In this document: positions 9,195 through 17,658 of the stretch, piece by piece | How positions within the stretch are numbered: the stretch's first letter is position 1 | Layout of the letters: each line of letters starts with the position of its first letter | Source of the DNA: Rhodococcus sp. X156 | GTDB lineage: Bacteria > Actinomycetota > Actinomycetes > Mycobacteriales > Mycobacteriaceae | NCBI RefSeq assembly: GCF_004006015.1 | Contig: NZ_CP034766.1 | Coordinates: 496,001 to 560,000, forward strand | Length of the DNA: 64,000 bases | Reading direction: 5' to 3' | Notes under the pieces: model-generated | What the model was told of the DNA's origin: nothing | The model's database searches: none | What the model saw: the letters and a program-made list of their open reading frames with translations, nothing else | Position numbers and translations under genes: made by a program

Positions 9195-9818
9195 TCAGGA
9201 CGGAGGCGTCAACGTGCGCAGGCCGGCGGCGAGCACCGACGCGCCCTCCCGGAGCAGGTCGACCAGCTCCAGCGTCTCGTCGTCCAGCCACTGCTCGTAG
9301 GCGGCGATGGCCACACCCAGGAACATCCACGCCACCGAGCGAGCCAGGTGGTCGTCGTCGGCCACGCCCAGCCGGCGGGCGGCGTGCTCGGCCACCACCT
9401 GTCGCCAGCCGGCGTACATCAGGGCGGAGTGCGCCTGCAGCGCCGGGACGCCGAACACCAGCCGCATGCGCTGCCGGTGCCAGGGGGCCTCCGCGGCGGG
9501 GAAGGTGTTGAAGTCCACCAGCGCCCCACCCAGCTCCTCGGCCAGCGGGGTGCCCGGGGGCAGCGCGACCAGGAAGGCCCGCATGCGGGCCAGCTCGGCG
9601 TCGAAGTCGCCCCAGGGAATGTCGTTCTTGGAGGCGAAGTAGCGGAACAGCGTGCGCCGGGAGATGTGCGCCGCCTCGGCGATCTCGTCCACGCTGGTCT
9701 CGTCAAACCCGTTGCGCGCGAACAGGGGTAGTGCGATCCGGCTGATGGACGCCCGGGTGGTGGAGGGGCGGCGTCCGGCGCGGGCGGCCAGGTCGTCGAC
9801 GCGCACGGGACCTTCCAC
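9195..9818 (-). CDS. mftR: Mycofactocin system TetR regulator MftR
   Basis: A TetR-family repressor of about 207 residues, transcribed divergently from the mycofactocin genes. This is the standard position of mftR, whose product is reported to control mft genes in response to long-chain acyl-CoA. The HTH region reads LFARNGFDETSVDEIAEAAHISRRTLFRYFASK, followed by the MftR-like NDIPWGDFDAEL. The frame is open far upstream. I chose the GTG at 9818 because AGGTGG lies eight bases before it; a GTG at 9830 is an alternative but its purine tract is only three bases away. The palindrome at 9872-9884 in the shared promoter region is a candidate operator. Confidence 0.88.
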   Translation of the reverse strand: MEGPVRVDDLAARAGRRPSTTRASISRIALPLFARNGFDETSVDEIAEAAHISRRTLFRYFASKNDIPWGDFDAELARMRAFLVALPPGTPLAEELGGALVDFNTFPAAEAPWHRQRMRLVFGVPALQAHSALMYAGWRQVVAEHAARRLGVADDDHLARSVAWMFLGVAIAAYEQWLDDETLELVDLLREGASVLAAGLRTLTPPS

Positions 9819-9871
9819 AGCGGTGTCCACCTGCCTTCCGTGCTGGTCCAGGTACCTCCTGGCTTTCCTTC

Positions 9872-9884
9872 GGCACTGAGTGCC
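9872..9884. promoter_or_regulatory. Candidate MftR operator in the mftR-mftA promoter region
   Basis: GGCACT-G-AGTGCC is a perfect inverted repeat with 6-base arms around one base. It sits immediately before a TANNNT -10 candidate (TATGGT, 9887-9892) reading toward mftA. The overlapping complement reads CATAAT for mftR. A repressor here would block both promoters, as expected for an autoregulating TetR protein. Assignment to MftR is inferred from position only. Confidence 0.45.
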
Positions 9885-9939
9885 ATTATGGTGCCTGTCA
9901 CACCGCAACGGTGATCCCGCCAACACTCTGGAGAGTCCC

Positions 9940-10038
9940 ATGGCCGAGCAGACCGCCCCCCAGTCCACCGACGAGCCGATGGTCGAGGAGACCCTCGTCG
10001 AGGAGGTCTCCATCGACGGCATGTGCGGCGTGTACTGA
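9940..10038 (+). CDS. mftA: Mycofactocin precursor peptide MftA
   Basis: A 32-residue peptide ending in IDGMCGVY, the invariant C-terminus of MftA. The last two residues (Val-Tyr) are the part converted into the cofactor: MftC decarboxylates and cross-links them, and MftE then releases them. The acidic body (DEPMVEETLVEEVS) is the leader recognised by MftB. The ATG is preceded by GGAGAG at 9930-9935. The stop is followed two bases later by mftB. The gene is easily missed because of its size, but its sequence and context are unambiguous. Confidence 0.97.
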   Translation: MAEQTAPQSTDEPMVEETLVEEVSIDGMCGVY

Positions 10039-10040
10039 GC

Positions 10041-10340
10041 ATGCCTGTGCTCGAGGCCGAGCAGCAGACCGCCGTGCTGGACGGTGCCTGGCAGGTGCAC
10101 CCCAAGGTGGCCGTCCGCCCGGAGCCCTTCGGCGCGCTGCTGTACCACTTCGGCACGCGGCGGCTGTCCTTCCTGAAGAACCACACCGTGGTCGGCATCG
10201 TGCAGTCGCTGGCCAACCACCCCGACGCGCGGTCGGCCTGCCTGGCCGCCGGGGTCGGCGAGGCGGCGCTGCCGTCCTACGCCGCCGCCCTGGCCACGCT
10301 CGTCGAGTCCACGATGATCATCAGGAGAGATGCCGCATGA
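10041..10340 (+). CDS. mftB: Mycofactocin RiPP chaperone MftB
   Basis: A 99-residue peptide-binding protein of the RRE (PqqD-like) type. It holds the MftA leader and presents it to the radical SAM enzyme MftC. Family features visible are WQVHPKVAVRPEPFGALLYHFGTRRLSFLKN, the beta-rich start of the RRE fold, then a helical C-terminus. The frame is open slightly upstream, but the ATG chosen lies two bases after the mftA stop and gives the standard length. The TGA overlaps the mftC ATG, which implies translational coupling. Confidence 0.95.
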   Translation: MPVLEAEQQTAVLDGAWQVHPKVAVRPEPFGALLYHFGTRRLSFLKNHTVVGIVQSLANHPDARSACLAAGVGEAALPSYAAALATLVESTMIIRRDAA

Positions 10341-11584
10341 CCGCAGTGCTGGATCCAGCTGCCGTGCTCGAGCCCCCCACCACCACGGCACCGCCCAAGG
10401 TGGGACGGTTGATCGACCAGTTCGAGCTCGGCCTCGACGCACCCATCTGCCTCACCTGGGAGCTCACCTACGCCTGCAACCTGGCGTGCGTGCACTGCCT
10501 GTCCTCCTCGGGCAAGCGCGACCCGCGCGAGCTCAGCACCGAGCAGTGCAAGGCCGTCATCGACGAGCTGCAGCGCATGCAGGTGTTCTACGTGAACATC
10601 GGCGGTGGCGAGCCCACCGTGCGCTCGGACTTCTGGGAGCTGGTGGACTACGCCACCGCGCACCAGGTGGGCGTGAAGTTCTCCACCAACGGCGTGCGCA
10701 TCGACCGCGCCGTCGCCGAGCGCCTGGCCGCCAGCGACTACGTGGACGTGCAGATCTCCCTGGACGGGGCCACCGCCGAGGTCAACGACGCCGTGCGTGG
10801 CACAGGCTCGTTCGACATGGCCTGCCGCGCGCTGCAGCACCTGGCCGACGCCGGCTTCGCCGACGCCAAGATCTCCGTCGTGGTCACCCGGCAGAACGTC
10901 GGCCAGCTGGACGAGTTCAAGGCACTGGCCGACCGCTACGGCGCCACCCTGCGCATCACCCGCCTGCGACCGGCCGGCCGCGGCGCGGACGTGTGGAACG
11001 AGCTGCACCCCACCATGGCCCAGCAGCGCGAGCTCTACGACTGGCTGGTGCGCAACGGCGAGGGCGTGCTCACCGGCGACTCCTTCTTCCACCTGGCCGC
11101 CTTCGGTGACGCCCTGCCCGGGCTCAACCTGTGTGGCGCCGGGCGCGTGGTCTGCCTGATCGACCCGATCGGCGACGTCTACGCCTGCCCGTTCGCCATC
11201 CACGACGCCTTCCTGGCTGGCAACCTGCTCAACCCCGGTGGCTTCCAGGAGGTGTGGCAGAGCTCGGAGCTGTTCACCGACCTGCGCTCCCCGCAGACCG
11301 GCGGCGCGTGCAGCAAGTGCCAGCACTTCGACGCCTGCCGCGGCGGCTGCATGGCGGCCAAGTTCTTCACCGGCCTGCCGCTGGACGGGCCGGACCCGGA
11401 GTGCGTGCAGGGCTACGGCGAGGTGGCGCTGGCCGACGTGGCCGGCGACGTCCCCAAGCCCACCGGCGACCACTCGCACTCCGGACCCGTACGAGGCCAG
11501 GCGCCCAAGCCTGTCCCGCTCACGCTGATGGTCAAGCCACCGGTGAGCTTCTGCAACGAGAACCCACTGGCAGGGATGAGCTGA
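10337..11584 (+). CDS. mftC: Mycofactocin radical SAM maturase MftC
   Basis: A 415-residue radical SAM enzyme that oxidatively decarboxylates the C-terminal Tyr of MftA and then links it to the neighbouring Val. The SAM-cluster motif CNLACVHC (CX3CX2C) is at about residues 47-54. It is followed by the GGGEP motif (NIGGGEPTVR) and the SPASM-type C-terminal cysteines (CGAGRVVCLI, YACPF, then GACSKCQHFDACRGGCMAAK), which bind the auxiliary clusters. The C-terminus ends ENPLAGMS, as in other MftC proteins. I took the ATG overlapping the mftB stop although the frame stays open upstream. Confidence 0.97.
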   Translation: MTAVLDPAAVLEPPTTTAPPKVGRLIDQFELGLDAPICLTWELTYACNLACVHCLSSSGKRDPRELSTEQCKAVIDELQRMQVFYVNIGGGEPTVRSDFWELVDYATAHQVGVKFSTNGVRIDRAVAERLAASDYVDVQISLDGATAEVNDAVRGTGSFDMACRALQHLADAGFADAKISVVVTRQNVGQLDEFKALADRYGATLRITRLRPAGRGADVWNELHPTMAQQRELYDWLVRNGEGVLTGDSFFHLAAFGDALPGLNLCGAGRVVCLIDPIGDVYACPFAIHDAFLAGNLLNPGGFQEVWQSSELFTDLRSPQTGGACSKCQHFDACRGGCMAAKFFTGLPLDGPDPECVQGYGEVALADVAGDVPKPTGDHSHSGPVRGQAPKPVPLTLMVKPPVSFCNENPLAGMS

Positions 11585-12784
11585 ATGAGCAAGAACGCAT
11601 GGTTCGAGACCGTCGCCGAGGCGCAGCGCCGCGCCAAGAAGCGGCTGCCCAGGTCGGTCTACGGCGCGCTGGTCGCCGGCTCCGAGAAGGGCATCACCGT
11701 CGAGGACAACACCGCGGCGTTCGCCGAGCTGGGCTTCGCCCCCCGGGTGGCCGGGCTGTCGGGCTCCCGCGAGCTGGCCACCACGGTCATGGGCCAGCCC
11801 ATCTCCATGCCGGTGCTCATCTCGCCGACCGGGGTGCAGGCGGTGCACCCCGAGGGTGAGGTGGCCGTGGCCCGGGCCGCCGCCAACCGCGGCGTCGCGG
11901 TCGGCCTGTCGTCCTTCGCCAGCAAGTCCGTCGAGGAGGTCGCCGCGGTCAACCCGCAGACGTTCTTCCAGATGTACTGGGTGGGCAGCCGCGAGGTGCT
12001 GGTGCAGCGGATGGAGCGGGCCCGCGCGGCCGGCGCCGTCGGGCTCATCATGACCCTGGACTGGTCGTTCTCCAACGGACGCGACTGGGGCAGCCCCACC
12101 ATCCCGGAGAAGATGGACCTCAAGGCGATGGCCCGCTTCGCCCCGGAGGGCATCACCCGCCCGAAGTGGCTCTACGAGTTCGCCAAGACCGGCCGGGTCC
12201 CCGACCTGACCACCCCCAACCTCACGCCACCCGGCGGCGAGGCGCCCACCTTCTTCGGCGCCTACGGCGAGTGGATGAACACCCCGCTGCCCACCTGGGA
12301 GGACGTGGCCTGGCTGCGCGAGCAGTGGGGTGGGCCGTTCATGCTCAAGGGCGTGATGCGGGTGGACGACGCCAAGCGGGCCGTGCAGGCCGGCGTCACC
12401 GCCATCTCCGTGTCCAACCACGGGGGCAACAACCTGGACGGCACCCCGGCGCCCATCCGGGCGCTGGCGCCCATCGTGGACGCCGTCGGCGAGGACATCG
12501 AGGTGGTGCTCGACGGTGGCATCCGCCGCGGCAGCGACGTGGTCAAGGCCGTGGCCCTGGGGGCGCGCGCGGTGATGATCGGCCGCGCCTACCTGTGGGG
12601 CCTCGCGGCCAACGGGCAGGCCGGGGTGGAGAACGTGCTGGACATCCTGCGCGGCGGCATCGACTCCGCCGTGCTGGGCGTGGGCCGCTCCTCCATCCAC
12701 GACCTCACCCGTGACGACGTCTACGTGCCGCCGGGCTTCGTCCGGGACCTCGGCGCGCACGAGCCCGCCGCCACCCGGAGCTGA
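11585..12784 (+). CDS. mftD: Pre-mycofactocin synthase MftD
   Basis: A 399-residue FMN-dependent enzyme of the lactate dehydrogenase/glycolate oxidase family. MftD oxidatively deaminates the AHDP intermediate to pre-mycofactocin, which is the redox-active form. The flavin-binding and catalytic core is visible: SNHGGNNLDG, with the family's catalytic His, then VLDGGIRRGSDVVKAVALGA and GRAYLWGLAANG. In classical lactate oxidases the position after HGG is Arg; here it is Asn. The ATG follows the mftC stop directly, and the TGA overlaps the next ATG by one base. Confidence 0.95.
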   Translation: MSKNAWFETVAEAQRRAKKRLPRSVYGALVAGSEKGITVEDNTAAFAELGFAPRVAGLSGSRELATTVMGQPISMPVLISPTGVQAVHPEGEVAVARAAANRGVAVGLSSFASKSVEEVAAVNPQTFFQMYWVGSREVLVQRMERARAAGAVGLIMTLDWSFSNGRDWGSPTIPEKMDLKAMARFAPEGITRPKWLYEFAKTGRVPDLTTPNLTPPGGEAPTFFGAYGEWMNTPLPTWEDVAWLREQWGGPFMLKGVMRVDDAKRAVQAGVTAISVSNHGGNNLDGTPAPIRALAPIVDAVGEDIEVVLDGGIRRGSDVVKAVALGARAVMIGRAYLWGLAANGQAGVENVLDILRGGIDSAVLGVGRSSIHDLTRDDVYVPPGFVRDLGAHEPAATRS

Positions 12785-14673
12785 TGGCCGGACTGCTGCT
12801 CCGGCCCGTCACGCTGGCGGGCCGGACGGCGTCCTCGCGGGTGCTCTTCGGCCCGCACGAGACCAACCTGGGCGCGGGCCGGGCGTTCTCGCCCGCGCAC
12901 GTCGCCCACTACGCCCGGCGCGCCGCGGGCGGCGCCGGCGTGGTGGTCACCGAGACCGCGTCGGTGCACCCGGGGGACTGGCCCTACGAGCGGGCCCCGC
13001 TGGCCGCCGAGTGCGGACCGGGCTGGGCGGACGTGGTCGCCGCCTGCCGACCCCACGGAACCCTGGTGCTGGCCGGGCTGGGCCACGCCGGGGTGCAGGG
13101 TTGCAGCGCCCACAGCCAGACCGTGCTCTGGGCGCCGTCCCGGGTGGCCGACGTGGTCTCCCGCGAGCTGCCCATGGCGATGGAGCAGGCCGAGCTGGAT
13201 GCGGTGGTGGCAGGCTTCCGGGCCGCCGCCGCGCTGGCCGTGCAGTCCGACGTGGACGGGGTGGAGGTCGACGCCGGGGCGATCAGCCTGCTGCGGCAGG
13301 CGCACTCCGGGCTGACCAACCTGCGCGACGACGCCTACGGCGACGACCGGTTGCTGCTCACCCGGCAGGTGCTGGCGGCCGTGCGCGACGAGCTGGGGCC
13401 GGGCCGGGTGCTGAGCCTGCGGCTGAGCTGCGACGAGCTGGCCCCGTGGGGCGGGATCACCCCGGAGGAGGCGCTGGATCAGGTGGCGGAGCTGTCGCCG
13501 CTGGTGGACCTGCTGGTGGTGGTGCGCGGCGGCCCGTACTCCGTGGACGCCTACCGGCCCGACCGGCACACCGCGCCCGGGTTCAACCGGGAGCTGTGCG
13601 CGGCGGTGCGGGTGGTGAGCGTGGCGCCGGTGGTGCTGCAGGGCAGCGTGGTGGACCCGGCGACGGCCGAAGCCGCGCTGGCCGGCGGGGTGTGCGACGC
13701 GGTGGAGATGACCCGGGCGCTGATCGCCGACGCCGAGCTGGTGGCCACGCTGCGGGCGGGCGGGGCGCCGCGGCCGTGCGTGCTGTGCAACCAGGAGTGC
13801 CGGGTGCGGGACCCGCGCAACCCGGTGGTGAGCTGCGTGGGCGACCCGGTGGCTGCCCCCCTCTCCGGCGTTCAGGTCCCTCGTCGCCCGTTTTCGGACC
13901 CGACAAGGGCGACCAGGGCCCGCAACGCCGTGGTGGTGGGCGGTGGCCCGGCCGGGCTGGAGGCCGCACGGGTGCTCGCCGACGGCGGCGTGCAGGTGCG
14001 GCTGCTGGAGCGCGCGCCGCAGCTCGGGGGCCTCGCCCGGGTGGCCGTGGGCTTTGCCCCGCTGGTGGACTGGCTGGAGCAGCAGTGCCGCCGGCTCGGG
14101 GTGGAGCTGGTGACCGGCTGCGAGGTGGGGCCGGGGGAGCTGGTCGGGGCGGCGGTGGTGCTGGCCACCGGCAGCGTTCCCGCCCCGCGGGGGGTGGCCG
14201 GCGACGCACCGTGGTTCACTGCCGCCGAGGTGCTCGCGGGGGCGCCCGTGTCCGGGCCGGTGCTGGTGCACGACCCGGTGGGCGGGCCGGTGGGCGTGGC
14301 GGTGGCCGAGCACCTCGCCGCCGCCGGCCGTCCGGTGGCGGTGGTGACCGCGGACCCGGTGGTGGGTGCCCAGCTGGGCCGCACCGGCGACCTCGCCGCC
14401 GCCAACACCCGGCTGCAGCAGGCCGGGGTGCGCCGTGAGCTGAGCACCCTGCTGCGCTCGGCCGGTGGCGGGGTGGCGGTGCTGGAGAACCGCTACACCG
14501 GGCAGCGCCGTGAGGTGGCGTGCGCTGCGGTGGTGGACTGCGGGCACCGGCTGCCCGACCACACCCTGGACGTGCCCGGCGCGGTGCGGGTGGGCGACTG
14601 CGTGGCGCCGCGCACCGTCGCCGAGGCCGTGCGGGAGGGCCGCCGGGCCGCGCAGGCGGTGGTCGCGGCATGA
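12784..14673 (+). CDS. Mycofactocin-associated FadH/OYE-family oxidoreductase 1
   Basis: A 629-residue flavoprotein with the 2,4-dienoyl-CoA reductase layout. An N-terminal old-yellow-enzyme TIM barrel (about 1-330) is followed by a 4Fe-4S motif CVLCNQEC with a fourth Cys 12 residues later, then a C-terminal FAD/NAD(P)-type domain (VVVGGGPAGLEAARVLADGG). The barrel segment that normally reads 'HxAHGYL' reads DAGAISL here, so the usual catalytic or flavin-contacting His residues are missing. The ATG overlaps the mftD stop. Members at this position are named as mycofactocin-system OYE proteins, but their reaction is unknown. A less GC-rich linker joins the domains around 13865-13920. Confidence 0.9.
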   Translation: MAGLLLRPVTLAGRTASSRVLFGPHETNLGAGRAFSPAHVAHYARRAAGGAGVVVTETASVHPGDWPYERAPLAAECGPGWADVVAACRPHGTLVLAGLGHAGVQGCSAHSQTVLWAPSRVADVVSRELPMAMEQAELDAVVAGFRAAAALAVQSDVDGVEVDAGAISLLRQAHSGLTNLRDDAYGDDRLLLTRQVLAAVRDELGPGRVLSLRLSCDELAPWGGITPEEALDQVAELSPLVDLLVVVRGGPYSVDAYRPDRHTAPGFNRELCAAVRVVSVAPVVLQGSVVDPATAEAALAGGVCDAVEMTRALIADAELVATLRAGGAPRPCVLCNQECRVRDPRNPVVSCVGDPVAAPLSGVQVPRRPFSDPTRATRARNAVVVGGGPAGLEAARVLADGGVQVRLLERAPQLGGLARVAVGFAPLVDWLEQQCRRLGVELVTGCEVGPGELVGAAVVLATGSVPAPRGVAGDAPWFTAAEVLAGAPVSGPVLVHDPVGGPVGVAVAEHLAAAGRPVAVVTADPVVGAQLGRTGDLAAANTRLQQAGVRRELSTLLRSAGGGVAVLENRYTGQRREVACAAVVDCGHRLPDHTLDVPGAVRVGDCVAPRTVAEAVREGRRAAQAVVAA

Positions 14674-16610
14674 GGCTGTTCACCCCGCTGCAGGTCGGGC
14701 CACTGGCGCTGGCCAACCGGGTGGTGTTCACCGCGCACCTCACCAACGCCGCCGTGGACGGGCTGCCCACCGCCCAGCACGCCGCGTACTACGCCGCCCG
14801 TGCTGCCGGTGGCGCCGGGCTGGTGATCACCGAGGAGCACTCGGTGCACCCCTCCGACGGGGCCTACGAGAAGCTGATCCGCGGCCACGACCCGGCGGTG
14901 CTGCCCGGGTACCGGCTGATCACCGACGCGGTGCACGCGCACGGGGTGCCGGTGCTGGCCCAGCTCAACCACAACGGCGGCCAGGCGTCGTCGCTGTACA
15001 CCCGCACCCCGGTGCTCGCCCCCAGCCCGGTGCCCGACCCGCTGTTCCGCGAGGTGCCCACCGCGCTGACCCACCGGCAGATCGCCGAGCTCGTGGCCGG
15101 CTACGCCGACGTCGCCGCCCGCTGCGTGGCCGGCGGCTTCGACGGGGTGGAGCTGCAGGCCAGCCAGTCCTCGCTGCTGCGCTGCTTCCTGGCCCCGGCC
15201 ACCAACACCCGCACCGACGGCTACGGCGGCGACCTGCCCGCGCGGGCCCGGTTGTTGCTGGAGGTGGTCGACGCGGTGCGCGAGGTGCTCGGCCCGGACA
15301 AGGCGCTGGGGGTGCGGCTGAGCGGGCACGACGGCATCGAGCACGGCGTGACGCTGACCGACGCCGTCGCGGTGGCGCGGCTGGTGGAGGCGACCGGGTC
15401 GGTGGACTACCTGAACACCACCCTGGGCGTGGCCACCTCCACCCAGCACCTGATCACCTCGAGCATGCGCACCCCCGCCGACCACGCCCACCCGGTGGCG
15501 CGGGCCATCAAGGCCGCCGTGGCGCTGCCGGTGATCGGGGTCGGTCGGTTCACCCGCCCCGAGCAGGCCGAGCAGGCGCTGGCCGACGGGGTCTGCGACC
15601 TGGTGGGCGTGGTCCGGGCGCAGGTGGCCGACCCGGACTTCGCCACCAAGGCCCGCACCGGGCGGGCCGCGGAGATCCGCAGCTGCCTGTCCTGCAACCA
15701 GGAGTGCGTGGGCCGGGTGGGGCTCAACCGGTGGCTGGGCTGCGTGGTCAACCCGCACGCGGGCCGGGAGTCGGTCCCGCTGCCCGCGCCGGTGCGCCGA
15801 GCCCGCCGCGTGGTGGTGGTCGGCGGTGGGCCGGGTGGTCTGCGGGCCGCGGCCACCGCCGCCGAGCGCGGCCACCGGGTGACGCTGCACGAGCGCGCCG
15901 ACCGCCTCGGCGGCCAGGTGCTGCTGGCGGCGAGCGCCCCGGGCCGGGCCCAGCTGGGCGCGGTGACCGCCGACCTCGCCGCGGAGTGCGCGCGGCGAGG
16001 GGTGCAGGTGCACACCGGCTCGGAGGTGAGCGCCGCGCAGCTGCTCGCCGAGGGCCCTGAGGTGGTGGTGCTGGCCACCGGGGCCCGCCCGGTGCGCCAG
16101 GCGTGGGCGGGGGAGTGCCCGCGGGTGGTGCACGTGCGCGACGTGCTCGCAGGGCGGGTGCGGCCCACCGGCACCGTGCTGGTGCACGACGAGCTGGGCT
16201 TTCACCAGGCCCCCTCGGCGGCCGAGGCGCTGGCGGCCCGCGGCTGCGCGGTGACGGTGAGCACCAGCGCCATGGTGGTGGCGCAGGACCTCGGGCTCAC
16301 CCTGGACACCGAGGGCTGGCAGCGCCGCGCGCACGCCGCCGGCATCGACCAGCGCACCGACCTGGTGCCGCGGGGGGTCGCCGAGCAGGACGGCCGGCTC
16401 GCGGTCACCCTGCTGCACCACCCCACCGGTGCGGAGTCGGTGTGCGTCGTCGACTGGGTGGTGTGCGCGGTGCACCAGGAGCCGGAGGACGAGCTGTGGC
16501 GCGCGCTGGCGGGCTCCGGGCTGCCGGTGCACCGGGTGGGTGACTGCCTCACCCCGCGCCGGTTGCACGCCGCGGTGCTCGAGGGCGAGCGGGTGGCCCT
16601 GGCGTTGTGA
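14670..16610 (+). CDS. Mycofactocin-associated FadH/OYE-family oxidoreductase 2
   Basis: A 646-residue paralogue of the preceding gene with the same three-part layout. It starts MRLFTPLQVGPLALANR as a classical OYE barrel. The 4Fe-4S motif CLSCNQEC is followed by a fourth Cys 12 residues on (WLGC). The dinucleotide domain begins VVVVGGGPGGLRAAATAAERG. The barrel retains TRTDGYGG, but the usual HxAHGYL reads QASQSSL. The start ATG overlaps the stop of oxidoreductase 1 (ATGA), so the pair is translated together with the mft core. They may form a heteromeric complex or act successively. Substrate and electron donor are unknown. Confidence 0.9.
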   Translation: MRLFTPLQVGPLALANRVVFTAHLTNAAVDGLPTAQHAAYYAARAAGGAGLVITEEHSVHPSDGAYEKLIRGHDPAVLPGYRLITDAVHAHGVPVLAQLNHNGGQASSLYTRTPVLAPSPVPDPLFREVPTALTHRQIAELVAGYADVAARCVAGGFDGVELQASQSSLLRCFLAPATNTRTDGYGGDLPARARLLLEVVDAVREVLGPDKALGVRLSGHDGIEHGVTLTDAVAVARLVEATGSVDYLNTTLGVATSTQHLITSSMRTPADHAHPVARAIKAAVALPVIGVGRFTRPEQAEQALADGVCDLVGVVRAQVADPDFATKARTGRAAEIRSCLSCNQECVGRVGLNRWLGCVVNPHAGRESVPLPAPVRRARRVVVVGGGPGGLRAAATAAERGHRVTLHERADRLGGQVLLAASAPGRAQLGAVTADLAAECARRGVQVHTGSEVSAAQLLAEGPEVVVLATGARPVRQAWAGECPRVVHVRDVLAGRVRPTGTVLVHDELGFHQAPSAAEALAARGCAVTVSTSAMVVAQDLGLTLDTEGWQRRAHAAGIDQRTDLVPRGVAEQDGRLAVTLLHHPTGAESVCVVDWVVCAVHQEPEDELWRALAGSGLPVHRVGDCLTPRRLHAAVLEGERVALAL

Positions 16611-16844
16611 CGGTGCGCGTTGTGACGGCGCGTGAGCGCAGCTCTACCCGCCGAACATGCCGGTAACAGTTGTGCGGTTTGCCCCGACAATCCCCGGTCA
16701 TCTGTGGCCGAGCGGCTCGGTCGCGCGATGACGGGGGGAGCGGGGGACGCACAGGCCAGCAGTGGCGTGCGCGCCTCGCGCCAGCGCACACTCGGGAAAC
16801 GGGTGGCGGGCTCGTCAGGACAACCAGCACCAAGGGGGTCTGGT

Positions 16845-17642
16845 GTGACTGTAGTGATCTGCGTGCTCGGGCTGGTCGTTGTCTGCGTCGGCGCGGCGGC
16901 GCTCATTCCCGGCCGCTTCACCTGGTTGCGGGCCAACCCTGGCACGCCGGGCGTGCTGGTGGCGGTGGGTGTGCTGCTCTTCGGCTCCGGCATCGCGCTC
17001 TCGCCCAACCTCGAGCCCGCCGGTACCACCAGTCCGACACCCGGTGCCCCGGCCCCCGGCGCACAACCCACGGAGACCACCACCTCGCCGCCGGTGAACC
17101 CCGTCCTCGCCCCCGAGCAGCCCACCGCCGGACCGCCCGCGCCCCCCGTGGGCTCGACCGGGGCGCCCTCGTCCTCCGGGTCCCGGCCGGGCACGCCGGC
17201 GCCCGTGCCGCAGCTTCCCGGTGTGCAGCCGCCGTCCGCCGCTCCCCAGCCTCCGTCGGTCGTCCCCCCGGCGCCGTCGCGTCCGCCGACGTCCAGCCAG
17301 ACCGGACCTGGTCGGCCGACCGTGCCTGCGCAGCCCACCCAGCCGCCGCCGGCCCCGACCGTCCCGCCGCGCACGACGCCGCCGCGCACGACGCCGCCGC
17401 CGGTGCAGACCACGCCGCCGCCGGTGCAGACCACCCCGCCGCCGGTGCAGACGACACCACCGGTGCAGACCACCCCGCCGGTGCAGACGACACCACCGCC
17501 GCCCGCCCCCACCACGCCCGTCGAGACCGTCACCCCGCCGCCCACCGAGGGGGAGCCCGGTACCGGCGGCGTGGCCCCGCTGACCTCGACCGGGACGGGC
17601 AGCTCCGTGCCCGGAGGCACCGGGCAGAGCGGCGCTCCCTGA
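16845..17642 (+). CDS. Pro/Thr-rich membrane protein, unknown function
   Basis: A 265-residue protein with two N-terminal hydrophobic segments (VVICVLGLVVVCVGAAALI and VLVAVGVLLFGSGIAL). A long low-complexity tail rich in Pro, Thr, Gln and Ser follows, including a repeated PPPVQTT unit. The tail looks like an extracytoplasmic stalk. No LPXTG sorting signal or catalytic domain is visible. The GTG start is preceded by a GGGGG tract. An in-frame ATG at 16728 would add 39 residues that look unlike coding membrane protein. It is separated from the OYE genes by about 230 bases with no obvious signal and converges with the epimerase gene. Confidence 0.6.
   Translation: MTVVICVLGLVVVCVGAAALIPGRFTWLRANPGTPGVLVAVGVLLFGSGIALSPNLEPAGTTSPTPGAPAPGAQPTETTTSPPVNPVLAPEQPTAGPPAPPVGSTGAPSSSGSRPGTPAPVPQLPGVQPPSAAPQPPSVVPPAPSRPPTSSQTGPGRPTVPAQPTQPPPAPTVPPRTTPPRTTPPPVQTTPPPVQTTPPPVQTTPPVQTTPPVQTTPPPPAPTTPVETVTPPPTEGEPGTGGVAPLTSTGTGSSVPGGTGQSGAP
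17398..17500 (+). repeat. Tandem PPPVQTT-coding repeat
   Basis: Five copies of CGGTGCAGAC start at 17401, 17422, 17443, 17461 and 17479. The first intervals are 21 bases and the last two 18 bases, giving three PPPVQTT and two PPVQTT units. The in-frame variation points to slippage or unequal recombination within the stalk of the membrane protein. Confidence 0.85.
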
Positions 17643-17658
17643 CCGGCCGGCCGCTGGT

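Noticed and set aside
13865-13920. Hairpin GTCGCCC/GGGCGAC inside the first OYE gene as a regulatory element or insertion scar.
   Set aside because: The arms are short and the reading frame continues smoothly between two domains, so an ordinary interdomain linker explains it.
17398-17500. CRISPR-like array in the Pro-rich gene.
   Set aside because: The units are 18-21 bases with no spacers and stay in frame; they code for a PPPVQTT stalk.
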